In this document: positions 37,002-43,940 of the stretch, piece by piece
How positions within the stretch are numbered: the stretch's first letter is position 1
How the letters are laid out: the number at the start of each line of letters is the position of its first letter
NCBI GenBank assembly: GCA_003279845.1
Contig: QCGP01000002.1
Coordinates: forward strand, 1-64,000
Length of the DNA stretch: 64,000 bases
Direction of reading: 5' to 3'
Origin: Prochlorococcus sp. AG-388-F11
GTDB taxonomy: Bacteria; Cyanobacteriota; Cyanobacteriia; PCC-6307; Cyanobiaceae
Notes under the pieces: model-generated
Told to the model about the DNA's origin: nothing
What the model saw: only the letters and a program-made list of their open reading frames with translations
Databases searched by the model: none
Program-made: the position numbers and the translations under genes

Positions 37002-38324
37002 ATGGAAAACAGACAAATTAATTTTTTTAAATCAAAAGACTTTAATACCGTTCTTAAGCCTTTTAAAAAAGGAACGGTAGTAAAAATTGACTCGTTTGAT
37101 ATTAGAGAAAATCAAAAAGAATTAAATATAGGTTTATTTGGTTGGTATGCAATTTGTCCCTCTAAAGAACTAAAAAAAAATAAGCTATATTATTTTTCAC
37201 TCTATGATGAGCCACTTGTTCTTTATAGAGATGAAAATAAAAACGTTAGGTGTATTAAAAATATTTGTCCACATAGAGGGGCCTCCTTTTTTGGAGGGAC
37301 ATTATCAGATGGAGTAATAACCTGCCCATATCATGGAGCTAAGTTTTCATCCCGGGGAAGTTGCCAAAATCTCGACAGAATAACATGTCGACATATAGTT
37401 GATAATAACTACGATAACTACGCCAAAAGAATTCATTTATCTCAATACAAAACTTCAGAAAAAAATGGATATATTTTTGTACATTTTTCTAAAAAATCTG
37501 AGACTGATTTAAATAATATAAATGAAGATGCACCTATAAGTAACTACGAATTATTTGAAAATGGGTTTTCACATAATGATTATGTTTTTGAGGAGGTATT
37601 AGTTGACTTCAAATGTGATTGGTCAAGAATTATTGAAAATCACCTAGATATCCTTCATATCTTTTGGGTTCATGGTGATACAATCCCTGATAAAGATGTG
37701 AATAAAAACGTACTAGTTAGTTTTAACCAGAAAATTAATATTAATCCCAAATACATTGAAAGTATTTATTATTACAAGAATGACCCTACTAAAGAATTTA
37801 TCCGGATAAAATACTTACCTCCAGGAAGGATATTAATTTACAAAGGCGATCCTTCCTCATCAAGATATTTACAAGTTTTAGATCATATTCCTCTAGGAAA
37901 AAACAAGGCAAGAGTAATAGTGAGACACTATAGGAAATTTCTACAAAATAAATTACTTAATAACCTCTTATTATTTAAAGAGAATCAAAGAAAGATTTTT
38001 TATAAGATATTCGATGAGGATTATATGATTTTAAAAACACAAACATATAATCACGATATGGGATTTATAAGTAAGGATGAAATAAAATTATTAGGAGAAG
38101 ATAGGATAATAAATTATTTTTGGAAATGGTATAAGAAGTCCGAAGATAAAGATGAGCCATGGAAAAATATTAACAAAATCCAAAATCATGATGTATATGA
38201 CAAAGTGATATTGAAATATCCTCCTGAGATAAAGAAATTAGAAATAGCAAATAATATAGATATTATTAGAAAAACATTTGTAAGATTTGCTGCTCCGCTT
38301 ATATTTTTTATGTTAATAATTTAA
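37002..38324 (+). CDS. Rieske non-heme iron oxygenase, candidate chlorophyllide a oxygenase
   Basis: 440 residues. A Rieske [2Fe-2S] site is clear (C89 and H91 in CPHRG, C108 and H111 in CPYHG). The mononuclear iron site follows in ENHLDILHIFWVH (D216, H219, H224). A hydrophobic segment (FVRFAAPLIFFMLII) ends the chain as a membrane anchor. This is the architecture of the CAO/PaO/Tic55 group. Prochlorococcus makes divinyl chlorophyll b and is known to use a divergent CAO of this kind, so that is my leading assignment. A pheophorbide-oxygenase-like role is the alternative. A 33-residue membrane peptide and an ABC ATPase follow in one run. Confidence 0.65.
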   Translation: MENRQINFFKSKDFNTVLKPFKKGTVVKIDSFDIRENQKELNIGLFGWYAICPSKELKKNKLYYFSLYDEPLVLYRDENKNVRCIKNICPHRGASFFGGTLSDGVITCPYHGAKFSSRGSCQNLDRITCRHIVDNNYDNYAKRIHLSQYKTSEKNGYIFVHFSKKSETDLNNINEDAPISNYELFENGFSHNDYVFEEVLVDFKCDWSRIIENHLDILHIFWVHGDTIPDKDVNKNVLVSFNQKININPKYIESIYYYKNDPTKEFIRIKYLPPGRILIYKGDPSSSRYLQVLDHIPLGKNKARVIVRHYRKFLQNKLLNNLLLFKENQRKIFYKIFDEDYMILKTQTYNHDMGFISKDEIKLLGEDRIINYFWKWYKKSEDKDEPWKNINKIQNHDVYDKVILKYPPEIKKLEIANNIDIIRKTFVRFAAPLIFFMLII

Positions 38325-38327
38325 TAC

Positions 38328-38429
38328 ATGAAGAAAGTAAATAGACCTTCATGGTTGAATTGGCTTTATCTTCTTATATTTATTTTAAGCTCAATTCAAT
38401 TGATTATATTTTGGAGTAATAAGTTTTAG
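38328..38429 (+). CDS. 33-residue single-span membrane peptide
   Basis: An ATG 3 bases after the oxygenase stop opens 33 codons: a basic start (MKKVNRPSWLNW), one hydrophobic helix (LYLLIFILSSIQLIIFW) and a short SNKF end. Its TAG shares one base with the GTG start of the ABC ATPase (TAGTG). The tight placement between two large genes is the best evidence that it is real. It could anchor the ATPase or the oxygenase to the membrane; this is inference. Confidence 0.5.
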   Translation: MKKVNRPSWLNWLYLLIFILSSIQLIIFWSNKF

Positions 38430-39217
38430 TGTTGAATAAATTTTGGTTTGACGCAAAAAATATAAATTGTTTTAAAAATTGCTCCAGAGTAATTAAAGAT
38501 TTAAATTTAAAGATAGGGTATTCAGAGAATGTAATATTAATTGGACCAAATGGTTCAGGCAAATCATCCTTAATTGAAATAATTAATAGAAACATATACC
38601 CAGTAGTAGCTAATGAATCGAAACTAAAGATATTTGACAAAGAACTTATAAATTTATGGGAACTAAGAAAAAAAATAAGTACTGTAAATAATGATATAAA
38701 AAATAGAATTAATCCAAATTTACAAGTTTTTGATTTAATTTTAAGTGGACTATATGGAAGATATAGTTACGTACAAAATAAATCTGAAAGAGATTTTAAT
38801 AAGGTGGAAAAAATCATGAAGAAAATGAATATATCTAATTTATCTAAAAAGAATTTTTCCTATTTATCAGATGGAGAAAAACAAATTTCTCTAATTGCAA
38901 GGGCATTAATCAAAAAACCGGAAATCTTAATTCTAGATGAACCAATTGCAAATTTAGATTATAAATCAAAGTTTTTTGTAATTGATAAGGTTAATGAATT
39001 ATCAAAATTAAATACTAAAATTTTATGCGTCACTCATGATATTTCAACGATTACAAAAATATATGACCGGGTCATAATGATTAAAGATGGCAAAATAATC
39101 GCCGATGGAGATCAAAATAAGGTTATAAATAGTGAAAATCTTAATAAGTTATATGGTATTCAAGTAGAGGTAACTAATAATAATGGACTTTGGAATATAA
39201 ACAGATTAACTAAATAA
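38429..39217 (+). CDS. Orphan ABC-type ATPase
   Basis: 262 residues from a GTG start. Walker A is GPNGSGKSSLIEI, signature LSDGEKQ (unlike the usual LSGGQ), Walker B ILILDEPIANLD and the H-loop VTHDIS. The protein is similar to iron-siderophore or ModF-type ATPases by length and order. No permease or binding protein gene is adjacent. It is translationally coupled to the small membrane peptide and the Rieske oxygenase upstream. The substrate is unknown. Its last eight bases overlap a convergent zinc-ribbon gene. Confidence 0.75.
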   Translation: MLNKFWFDAKNINCFKNCSRVIKDLNLKIGYSENVILIGPNGSGKSSLIEIINRNIYPVVANESKLKIFDKELINLWELRKKISTVNNDIKNRINPNLQVFDLILSGLYGRYSYVQNKSERDFNKVEKIMKKMNISNLSKKNFSYLSDGEKQISLIARALIKKPEILILDEPIANLDYKSKFFVIDKVNELSKLNTKILCVTHDISTITKIYDRVIMIKDGKIIADGDQNKVINSENLNKLYGIQVEVTNNNGLWNINRLTK

Positions 39218-39398
39218 CAATTATGAAAATAGCTATAGCTATAGCTATAAATACGAATTTTTTACTTTTTAAAAATGAAGAGGATTTATTTTTAAAAGAA
39301 GAAGATCCACATTTAGAACATACAATCTTACCTCCTAAAGATCGATCTGAGACGAATGAAGAACTTCCACAATTAAAACAAACTCTATTTACGCTCAT
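39210..39398 (-). CDS. Zinc-ribbon protein with C-terminal membrane anchor
   Basis: 62 residues. Two CxxC pairs (CFNCGSSS near residue 8 and CSKCGSSS near residue 27) form a zinc ribbon in the first 35 residues. The end is a hydrophobic helix (FVFIAIAIAIFIIVI), so the domain would face the cytoplasm from a tail anchor. The helix is partly encoded by a three-copy AGCTAT tandem repeat. The function is unknown. It overlaps the ABC ATPase gene by eight bases at their 3' ends. Confidence 0.6.
   Translation of the reverse strand: MSVNRVCFNCGSSSFVSDRSLGGKIVCSKCGSSSFKNKSSSFLKSKKFVFIAIAIAIFIIVI
39231..39248. repeat. AGCTAT tandem repeat (three copies)
   Basis: Three perfect AGCTAT units, self-complementary in phase, within the 3' end of the zinc-ribbon gene. 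On the coding strand they give alternating Ala-Ile residues. A copy-number change would alter the anchor by two residues per unit without shifting the frame. Confidence 0.8.
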
Positions 39399-39475
39399 CT
39401 AAAATCAAATAATTAGCAATTCTATCTAAATTATATTCCTAAATACAATGTAAAGAAAAACATCAGAAATGTAAT

Positions 39476-39494
39476 GATAATGAGAATCTATTGC
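39476..39494 (+). promoter_or_regulatory. Fur-box-like site 1 before the Crp-type regulator
   Basis: GATAATGAGAATCTATTGC matches 13 of 19 positions of the Fur consensus by eye, with the left half nearly perfect. It lies 56 bases before the regulator start and 26 bases from a second site. Fur represses iron genes when iron is plentiful. Confidence 0.5.
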
Positions 39495-39520
39495 AATAAG
39501 TATCTTTTTAATGCATAATT

Positions 39521-39539
39521 GATAATAATTCTCATTATC
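39521..39539 (+). promoter_or_regulatory. Fur-box-like site 2 before the Crp-type regulator
   Basis: GATAATAATTCTCATTATC is a near-perfect inverted repeat and matches 16 of 19 Fur consensus positions. It ends 10 bases before the regulator ATG, so bound Fur would block transcription or initiation. This is the strongest iron-regulatory signal in the window. Confidence 0.75.
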
Positions 39540-39549
39540 ATATAAATTA

Positions 39550-40137
39550 ATGAATTTCCATGGTTATGGAGACTCTCCGTCAAAGTTGGTAAGGATAGTA
39601 ACTGGGCAGTCTGTTTTAATAGATCCTATATCAAGGCCTAGTGGTACATGCCTAGAAGTTGAAAGTGGAATTGCTCGAGTTTATTGCCCTTGTGAAGAAA
39701 CTGAAGGAATGACGCTTGCATTCTTACAATCAGGTGACCAATTAAGAACGGACCTTTTATGTAGTGAAGGTGTCTGTGTTGAAGCATTAACAGATTTGTC
39801 TTTTCATAGCACTCTAAATATTGATGAGAATATTGGTTTCGATGCAGTAAATGAATGGACTTTGCAACTCCTTAGGATTAGACACTTAGGAAATGCAGAA
39901 CAGCGATTACAAGCCTTGTTTTCAATACTAGTAAATCGTCTAGGTAGAAGATGTGGTCAATGGTGTGAGTTGCCTTTTAGGTTAACTCATGAAAGGATTG
40001 GCGAATTAATCGGTTCTACACGAGTAACATCAACAAGATTAATTTCCAAATTAAGATCATCTGAGTTATTAATAGCTCCTATCGGGACCCAAACAGTCAG
40101 TGTTGCCCCTTCTTTTATTGAAACATCGCCGCTATAA
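39550..40137 (+). CDS. Crp/Fnr-family transcription regulator
   Basis: 195 residues: a cupin-like N-terminal domain (GIARVYCPCEETEGMTLAFL, GDQLRTDLL) and a C-terminal winged helix with LPFRLTHERIGELIGSTRVTSTRLISKL, the HTH_Crp recognition helix. It is shorter than Crp (about 210 residues) and lacks the usual cAMP phosphate-binding cassette, so it may sense another ligand or redox state through its cysteines. Two Fur-like sites lie directly upstream. Crp-type regulators that respond to iron starvation are known in Prochlorococcus; linkage to ferritin here fits that. Confidence 0.82.
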   Translation: MNFHGYGDSPSKLVRIVTGQSVLIDPISRPSGTCLEVESGIARVYCPCEETEGMTLAFLQSGDQLRTDLLCSEGVCVEALTDLSFHSTLNIDENIGFDAVNEWTLQLLRIRHLGNAEQRLQALFSILVNRLGRRCGQWCELPFRLTHERIGELIGSTRVTSTRLISKLRSSELLIAPIGTQTVSVAPSFIETSPL

Positions 40138-40141
40138 AAAC

Positions 40142-40429
40142 ATGAAGGAATCACAATCAATTACAAACAATTTATTAATGGAAGTTGATGTCTTATCGCA
40201 TAGAATCAGATATATCAAGCAATCCTACAAAAACACAGAAAATAAAGCATTGAAGGAAAGGTTATTTACAGAAAACAAAAATATTTTTAAAAGAGTTAAT
40301 GAGATTTATAAAATAGCTGAACTCTTAAATAAAAATAATGAGAAAATTAACTTTTCTAATTTACTTGTTGAATTAACCAAAAGGACATTGAATGAAAATA
40401 AATTTGAAAGTAATTTATTTTTTCTTTAA
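40142..40429 (+). CDS. 95-residue helical protein of unknown function
   Basis: An ATG at 40142, 4 bases after the regulator, gives 95 residues that are highly charged and helical (EVDVLSHRIRYIKQSYK, RLFTENKNIFKRVNEIY), probably a coiled coil. The frame is open upstream to 40100, overlapping the regulator, but the short form is the natural start. It is probably co-transcribed with the regulator, hence iron-responsive. Its last 15 bases overlap the 3' end of ferritin on the other strand. Confidence 0.55.
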   Translation: MKESQSITNNLLMEVDVLSHRIRYIKQSYKNTENKALKERLFTENKNIFKRVNEIYKIAELLNKNNEKINFSNLLVELTKRTLNENKFESNLFFL

Positions 40430-40969
40430 ATCACTATCTATTAATAAGATTGCCGAAGGTTGATTAGAAGCAAACTTCACCTTGCCCAGTATGTTCGCGA
40501 ATTCATCTTCTGATTGTGTTTGAGCCTCTATAATTGGATCTAAAAATACGTTAGTTCTTGTATCTGAAATTCTTTCTGATATGGAATAAAGTTGTTGTAG
40601 AGATGAAGTTAAATCAGCCTCCATGTTAAAAGAATAAGAAATCAGCTCCTCTATAGAATCCCATGTTTGAACGGGTGCAGGAATTTCATCTAATTTTACG
40701 CTTTGTCCCCTTGCTATTAAGTAATCTGCAAATTTTTGAGCATGTTCCATTTCACCATGTGATTCACTTAGAAAATGAGATGCAAATCCATTTAAATCAC
40801 GTTCTTGAAACCATAGATATATAGAAAAATACTGAACATTGGCATATCTTTCCATTGTTAGATGTTCGAAAATATTGTCCAATAAACTATTGTCTATCGG
40901 TTGGGCAACAGCTCTTCCTGATGGACCAAAATTAATTAATTTCTTTGTTTTTAAATTATTTTCTTTCAT
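40415..40969 (-). CDS. ftn: Ferritin
   Basis: A 184-residue non-haem ferritin that stores iron as a mineral core. Ferroxidase residues are visible: E40 in TMERYANVQ, the E73-x2-H76 pair in HGEMEHAQ, and E117 in MEADLTSSL, with Gln/Glu residues in AQTQSEDEF. There is an extra N-terminal segment of about 25 residues (NFGPSGRAVAQP) and a short basic tail. A Fur-like site lies 85-103 bases upstream of its start. The neighbouring regulator and iron ABC ATPase make this an iron homeostasis block. Confidence 0.9.
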   Translation of the reverse strand: MKENNLKTKKLINFGPSGRAVAQPIDNSLLDNIFEHLTMERYANVQYFSIYLWFQERDLNGFASHFLSESHGEMEHAQKFADYLIARGQSVKLDEIPAPVQTWDSIEELISYSFNMEADLTSSLQQLYSISERISDTRTNVFLDPIIEAQTQSEDEFANILGKVKFASNQPSAILLIDSDLKKK

Positions 40970-41053
40970 TGTTCAATAAGAAACTAATTAAATAATACAA
41001 CATTTTGTATAAATTAGTAATTAATAAATCCTTTAAATTAAATTAAATAATAT

Positions 41054-41072
41054 GATAATGAAAATCACTCGC
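41054..41072 (-). promoter_or_regulatory. Fur-box-like site between ferritin and a Cys-rich small ORF
   Basis: On the plus strand GATAATGAAAATCACTCGC matches about 15 of 19 Fur consensus positions. It is 85 bases upstream of the ferritin ATG (minus strand) and 11 bases before the ATG of a 40-codon plus-strand ORF, so it could control either or both. Confidence 0.55.
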
Positions 41073-41082
41073 AATACTATAA

Positions 41083-41205
41083 ATGAATTTAGAGTACAGT
41101 TTTTCTGAACTGCTATTAACGAAAAAAATATATAAAAGTAAAAAAAAGAAATGTAAAAAGAAAAAGTGCTCTAACTGGAAGGGAGGGAAGTGTAATTGCC
41201 TATAA
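41083..41205 (+). CDS. Possible 40-residue Cys/Lys-rich microprotein
   Basis: From an ATG at 41083 the plus strand encodes 40 residues: a short hydrophobic start (MNLEYSFSELLLTKK) and a basic, cysteine-bearing tail (KKKKCKKKKCSNWKGGKCNC) with Cys at 24, 29, 37 and 39. Four Cys in 16 residues in a Fur-flanked gene suggests a metal-binding or Fe-S-binding peptide. There is no Shine-Dalgarno near the start and it lies between two minus-strand genes, so it is a hypothesis rather than a firm gene. Confidence 0.4.
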   Translation: MNLEYSFSELLLTKKIYKSKKKKCKKKKCSNWKGGKCNCL

Positions 41206-41212
41206 ATAAATT

Positions 41213-42271
41213 CTATATATAGACCTTATGTGCTCCAGGATATAAAAAATAATAACTATTTTTATTTATAGAAAGAGAACATTTATCACCATTATTTAGG
41301 AGATTATCAATATCAGTTCTAACCCTTAATATGTTTCCATTAATAGTTACTTTATATATAAGAAATTCTCCAAGAAATTCTTTAGATATTACATTCGCAT
41401 TACCAGATTCTGATCTTTTAATTGAAATAAATTTAGGCGAAATTGACATACTTTTGATACTTGAATTTTTCAAATACTCTGAACTATTTATTTCACCTAA
41501 GCAAGAAATAAATGAATTACCATTTTTTTTGAGATTAATAATATTATTGCCCAAAATAAAACTACTAACAAAAATGGTCTTGGGATTATTTAGAAGTTTA
41601 ATTGGCGTATCAATTTGATGTATTTTCCCATCATTCATAACGGCGACTTTATCGCAAATTGACATTGCTTCTTCCGGATCATGAGTAACCATCAATCCGC
41701 TTGCATTGCAACCTTTTAGTATATTAGGGAGTTCACTTCTCAATTTTAGTTTGACATGCATATCAAGACTACAAAAAGGTTCATCTAACAAAATAAAATT
41801 TGTGCCTGGAGCAAGAGCTCTCGCAATTGCGAGTCTTTGTTTTTGGCCTCCAGACAATTCATGTGGGTACCTTCCAACAAAACTATCAAGACCAACAACA
41901 TTTAGTAAATAATCAACTCTTGTTCTATCTTTTTTGTTTTTCAAACCAAACATTACATTTTCCAAAACAGTTAAGTGAGGGAAAAGTGCATAATCTTGAA
42001 AAACCATACCAATATTTCTTTTCTCAGGACTAATTATTTTTTTCCTGCTTGAAATTTCCTTATCATTTAAAGAAATCCTACCTTTAGAGGGATATTCGAA
42101 CCCCGCGATTAATCTTAAAAGTGTTGTTTTTCCACAACCAGAAGGACCAAGCAAACCTAACAATTTGCCATTTTCAATTTTCAGGTTAATTTCGTTTAAT
42201 ATCCAATTTGAACATTCTCGCTTATCATATTTATGATGCAGATCATCAATTATTAACGCATCATTTTTCAC
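41213..42271 (-). CDS. futC: Iron(III)-type ABC transporter ATPase
   Basis: 352 residues with Walker A GPSGCGKTTLLRL, Q-loop GMVFQDYALFPHLTV, signature LSGGQKQRLAIARAL, Walker B FILLDEPFCSLD and H-loop VTHDPEEAM, followed by a C-terminal TOBE-like domain (about residues 240-350). This is the FbpC/FutC/PotA order, and the location beside ferritin and Fur sites favours iron. Polyamine or thiosulfate transport cannot be excluded from sequence alone. The permease and binding protein are not in the window, and no Fur site is visible upstream of its own start. Confidence 0.75.
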   Translation of the reverse strand: MKNDALIIDDLHHKYDKRECSNWILNEINLKIENGKLLGLLGPSGCGKTTLLRLIAGFEYPSKGRISLNDKEISSRKKIISPEKRNIGMVFQDYALFPHLTVLENVMFGLKNKKDRTRVDYLLNVVGLDSFVGRYPHELSGGQKQRLAIARALAPGTNFILLDEPFCSLDMHVKLKLRSELPNILKGCNASGLMVTHDPEEAMSICDKVAVMNDGKIHQIDTPIKLLNNPKTIFVSSFILGNNIINLKKNGNSFISCLGEINSSEYLKNSSIKSMSISPKFISIKRSESGNANVISKEFLGEFLIYKVTINGNILRVRTDIDNLLNNGDKCSLSINKNSYYFLYPGAHKVYI

Positions 42272-42332
42272 TAAGTTCTTCTTCTTTAAATATATTAAGT
42301 TAGCAGAAAATATTCACCTAAAATATCCCTTG

Positions 42333-42338
42333 TATAAT
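42333..42338 (+). promoter_or_regulatory. -10 element (TATAAT) for nth
   Basis: A perfect TATAAT preceded by TG, 28 bases before the nth ATG, in the divergent region with the iron ABC ATPase. No clear -35 is seen. Confidence 0.45.
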
Positions 42339-42366
42339 TTTATACACCATTTAATTTTCAAATTTA

Positions 42367-43020
42367 ATGAGAAAGTCTGAAAGAGCAGAAATAATACTTA
42401 AGGAACTTAAAAAGCTATACCCATCGCCTCCAATTCCTCTTGATCATGTAAATGCATATACACTTCTCGTCGCCGTAGTTTTAAGTGCTCAATCAACAGA
42501 CAAGAAAGTTAATGAATTAACAAAAAGCTTATTTAAGGTTGCAGATAATCCAGAAAAAATGTTGAAGCTAGGTATTAATGGCATATATGAATACATAAAA
42601 TTTTTAGGTTTATCTAATCAAAAATCAAAGAACATCTATAACCTATCTAAACTATTGATTGAGAAGCATAATGGTATGGTACCAAATTCTTTTGAGAAGC
42701 TTGAATCTCTTCCTGGAGTAGGCCATAAAACAGCATCAGTTGTAATGTCACAAGTGTTTAAAATTCCCTCATTCCCAGTCGATACTCACATACACAGGTT
42801 GTCACAAAGATGGGGCCTATCAAATGGTAATAGCGTAGTCCAAACAGAAAAAGACCTAAAAAAAATATTTTCTATTAATGATTGGAATACCTTACATTTG
42901 CAAATAATCTTTTATGGTAGAGAATACTGCACCGCTAGAGGGTGTGATGGAACAAAATGTTATTTATGTCGTACTCTTTATCCAAAAAGAAAAAAGAAAT
43001 TTATATGTAAAAAACCATAA
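42367..43020 (+). CDS. nth: Endonuclease III
   Basis: A base-excision repair glycosylase/AP-lyase for oxidised pyrimidines. 217 residues, with the HhH motif LESLPGVGHKTASVV (catalytic Lys in GHKTA) and the catalytic Asp in FPVDTHIHRLSQRWG. The C-terminal [4Fe-4S] loop is unusual: Cys occur as C-x4-C-x4-C-x2-C in EYCTARGCDGTKCYLC, not the E. coli C-x6-C-x2-C-x5-C. A fifth Cys lies near the end. The enzyme class is sure; the cluster geometry deserves checking. Confidence 0.93.
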   Translation: MRKSERAEIILKELKKLYPSPPIPLDHVNAYTLLVAVVLSAQSTDKKVNELTKSLFKVADNPEKMLKLGINGIYEYIKFLGLSNQKSKNIYNLSKLLIEKHNGMVPNSFEKLESLPGVGHKTASVVMSQVFKIPSFPVDTHIHRLSQRWGLSNGNSVVQTEKDLKKIFSINDWNTLHLQIIFYGREYCTARGCDGTKCYLCRTLYPKRKKKFICKKP

Positions 43021-43055
43021 GAAATTTATATAATATGCTAATTAGTTTTTTAATT

Positions 43056-43715
43056 ATGAAAATAGCAATTACTGGTGCATCTGGGAAAACAGGTTATAGA
43101 ATTTCTGAAGAAGCAGTTAAAAAAGGTTATAAAGTTAGGCAAATTATTAGAAAGAATTCAAAAGTTTCAGAAGGACTAGAGAGTTTAGAAACAATCAGAG
43201 TTTCGTTAGACAATAAAAAAGAACTTGATAAAGCATTAAAAAATATTGATGCGTTAGTAATTGCTACCGGTGCCCGAGCATCAATAGATTTAACCGGTCC
43301 TGCAAAGGTTGATGCATTAGGCGTATATAGGCAATTAGAGAGTTGCAAAAGAGTTGGCATTAAGAGGGTTATTTTAGTAAGTTCTCTTTGTACTGGAAAG
43401 TTATTTCACCCATTAAACTTGTTTGGTTTAATTCTTATTTGGAAGAAAATAGGTGAAGGCTTTCTACGAAATTCAAATTTCGAATGGACTATTATTAGGC
43501 CTGGAGGATTAAAGGAAAATGAAGATATTAAATCAGAAAATATAAATTATTCAAAGGAGGATATTCAAATTAATGGATCAATCCCAAGAAGATTAGTAGC
43601 ACAATGTTGTATAGATTCTTTAAAAAACAAAGACTCCATAAATAAATTAATAGAAGTAACAAGTTCGAATGATAATAAAAAGATATCTTTTAAAAAAGCT
43701 ATGCAAATGATTTAA
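43056..43715 (+). CDS. NAD(P)-binding atypical SDR protein (NmrA-like)
   Basis: 219 residues from the ATG at 43056; an earlier in-frame ATG at 43035 would add seven. The Rossmann motif is ITGASGKTGYRISEEA, followed by LVIATGARAS, VILVSSLCTGK and IIRPGGLKENED. The protein lacks the Tyr-x3-Lys dehydrogenase pair of classical SDRs, as in the NmrA/atypical group often found in cyanobacteria as redox or assembly factors. Function is not clear. It follows nth by 35 bases. Confidence 0.72.
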   Translation: MKIAITGASGKTGYRISEEAVKKGYKVRQIIRKNSKVSEGLESLETIRVSLDNKKELDKALKNIDALVIATGARASIDLTGPAKVDALGVYRQLESCKRVGIKRVILVSSLCTGKLFHPLNLFGLILIWKKIGEGFLRNSNFEWTIIRPGGLKENEDIKSENINYSKEDIQINGSIPRRLVAQCCIDSLKNKDSINKLIEVTSSNDNKKISFKKAMQMI

Positions 43716-43741
43716 AAGATGTAAATATATAAAATAAAACT

Positions 43742-43930
43742 ATGAAAATAAACCCCAAAATTGACGCATTACAATTAATGCTTACTGATTTAAGAACTAG
43801 AAATGAGCCAATAAGACATAAAGCTGCATTTAAAGGCTGTCAACCTGAATTTCAGAGTCTTGTATCAAGATTAATAAAGCAGTTAGAGGAAGAATTAGTT
43901 GCTGAAAAACTTACTAATCGTGATAGTTAA
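43742..43930 (+). CDS. 62-residue protein of unknown function
   Basis: 62 residues, no membrane span, with a conserved-looking helix pair (IDALQLMLTDLRTRNEPIRH then FQSLVSRLIKQLEEELVAEK) joined by KAAFKGCQPE. It resembles short helical proteins common to picocyanobacteria. I cannot name the family. It follows the SDR gene by 26 bases on the same strand. Confidence 0.55.
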   Translation: MKINPKIDALQLMLTDLRTRNEPIRHKAAFKGCQPEFQSLVSRLIKQLEEELVAEKLTNRDS

Positions 43931-43940
43931 AAAATTTAGA

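Noticed and set aside
42272..42366. A Fur site in front of the iron ABC ATPase gene
   Set aside because: No GATAATGATAATC-like repeat is present in this gap, so iron control of this gene is not supported by a visible site.
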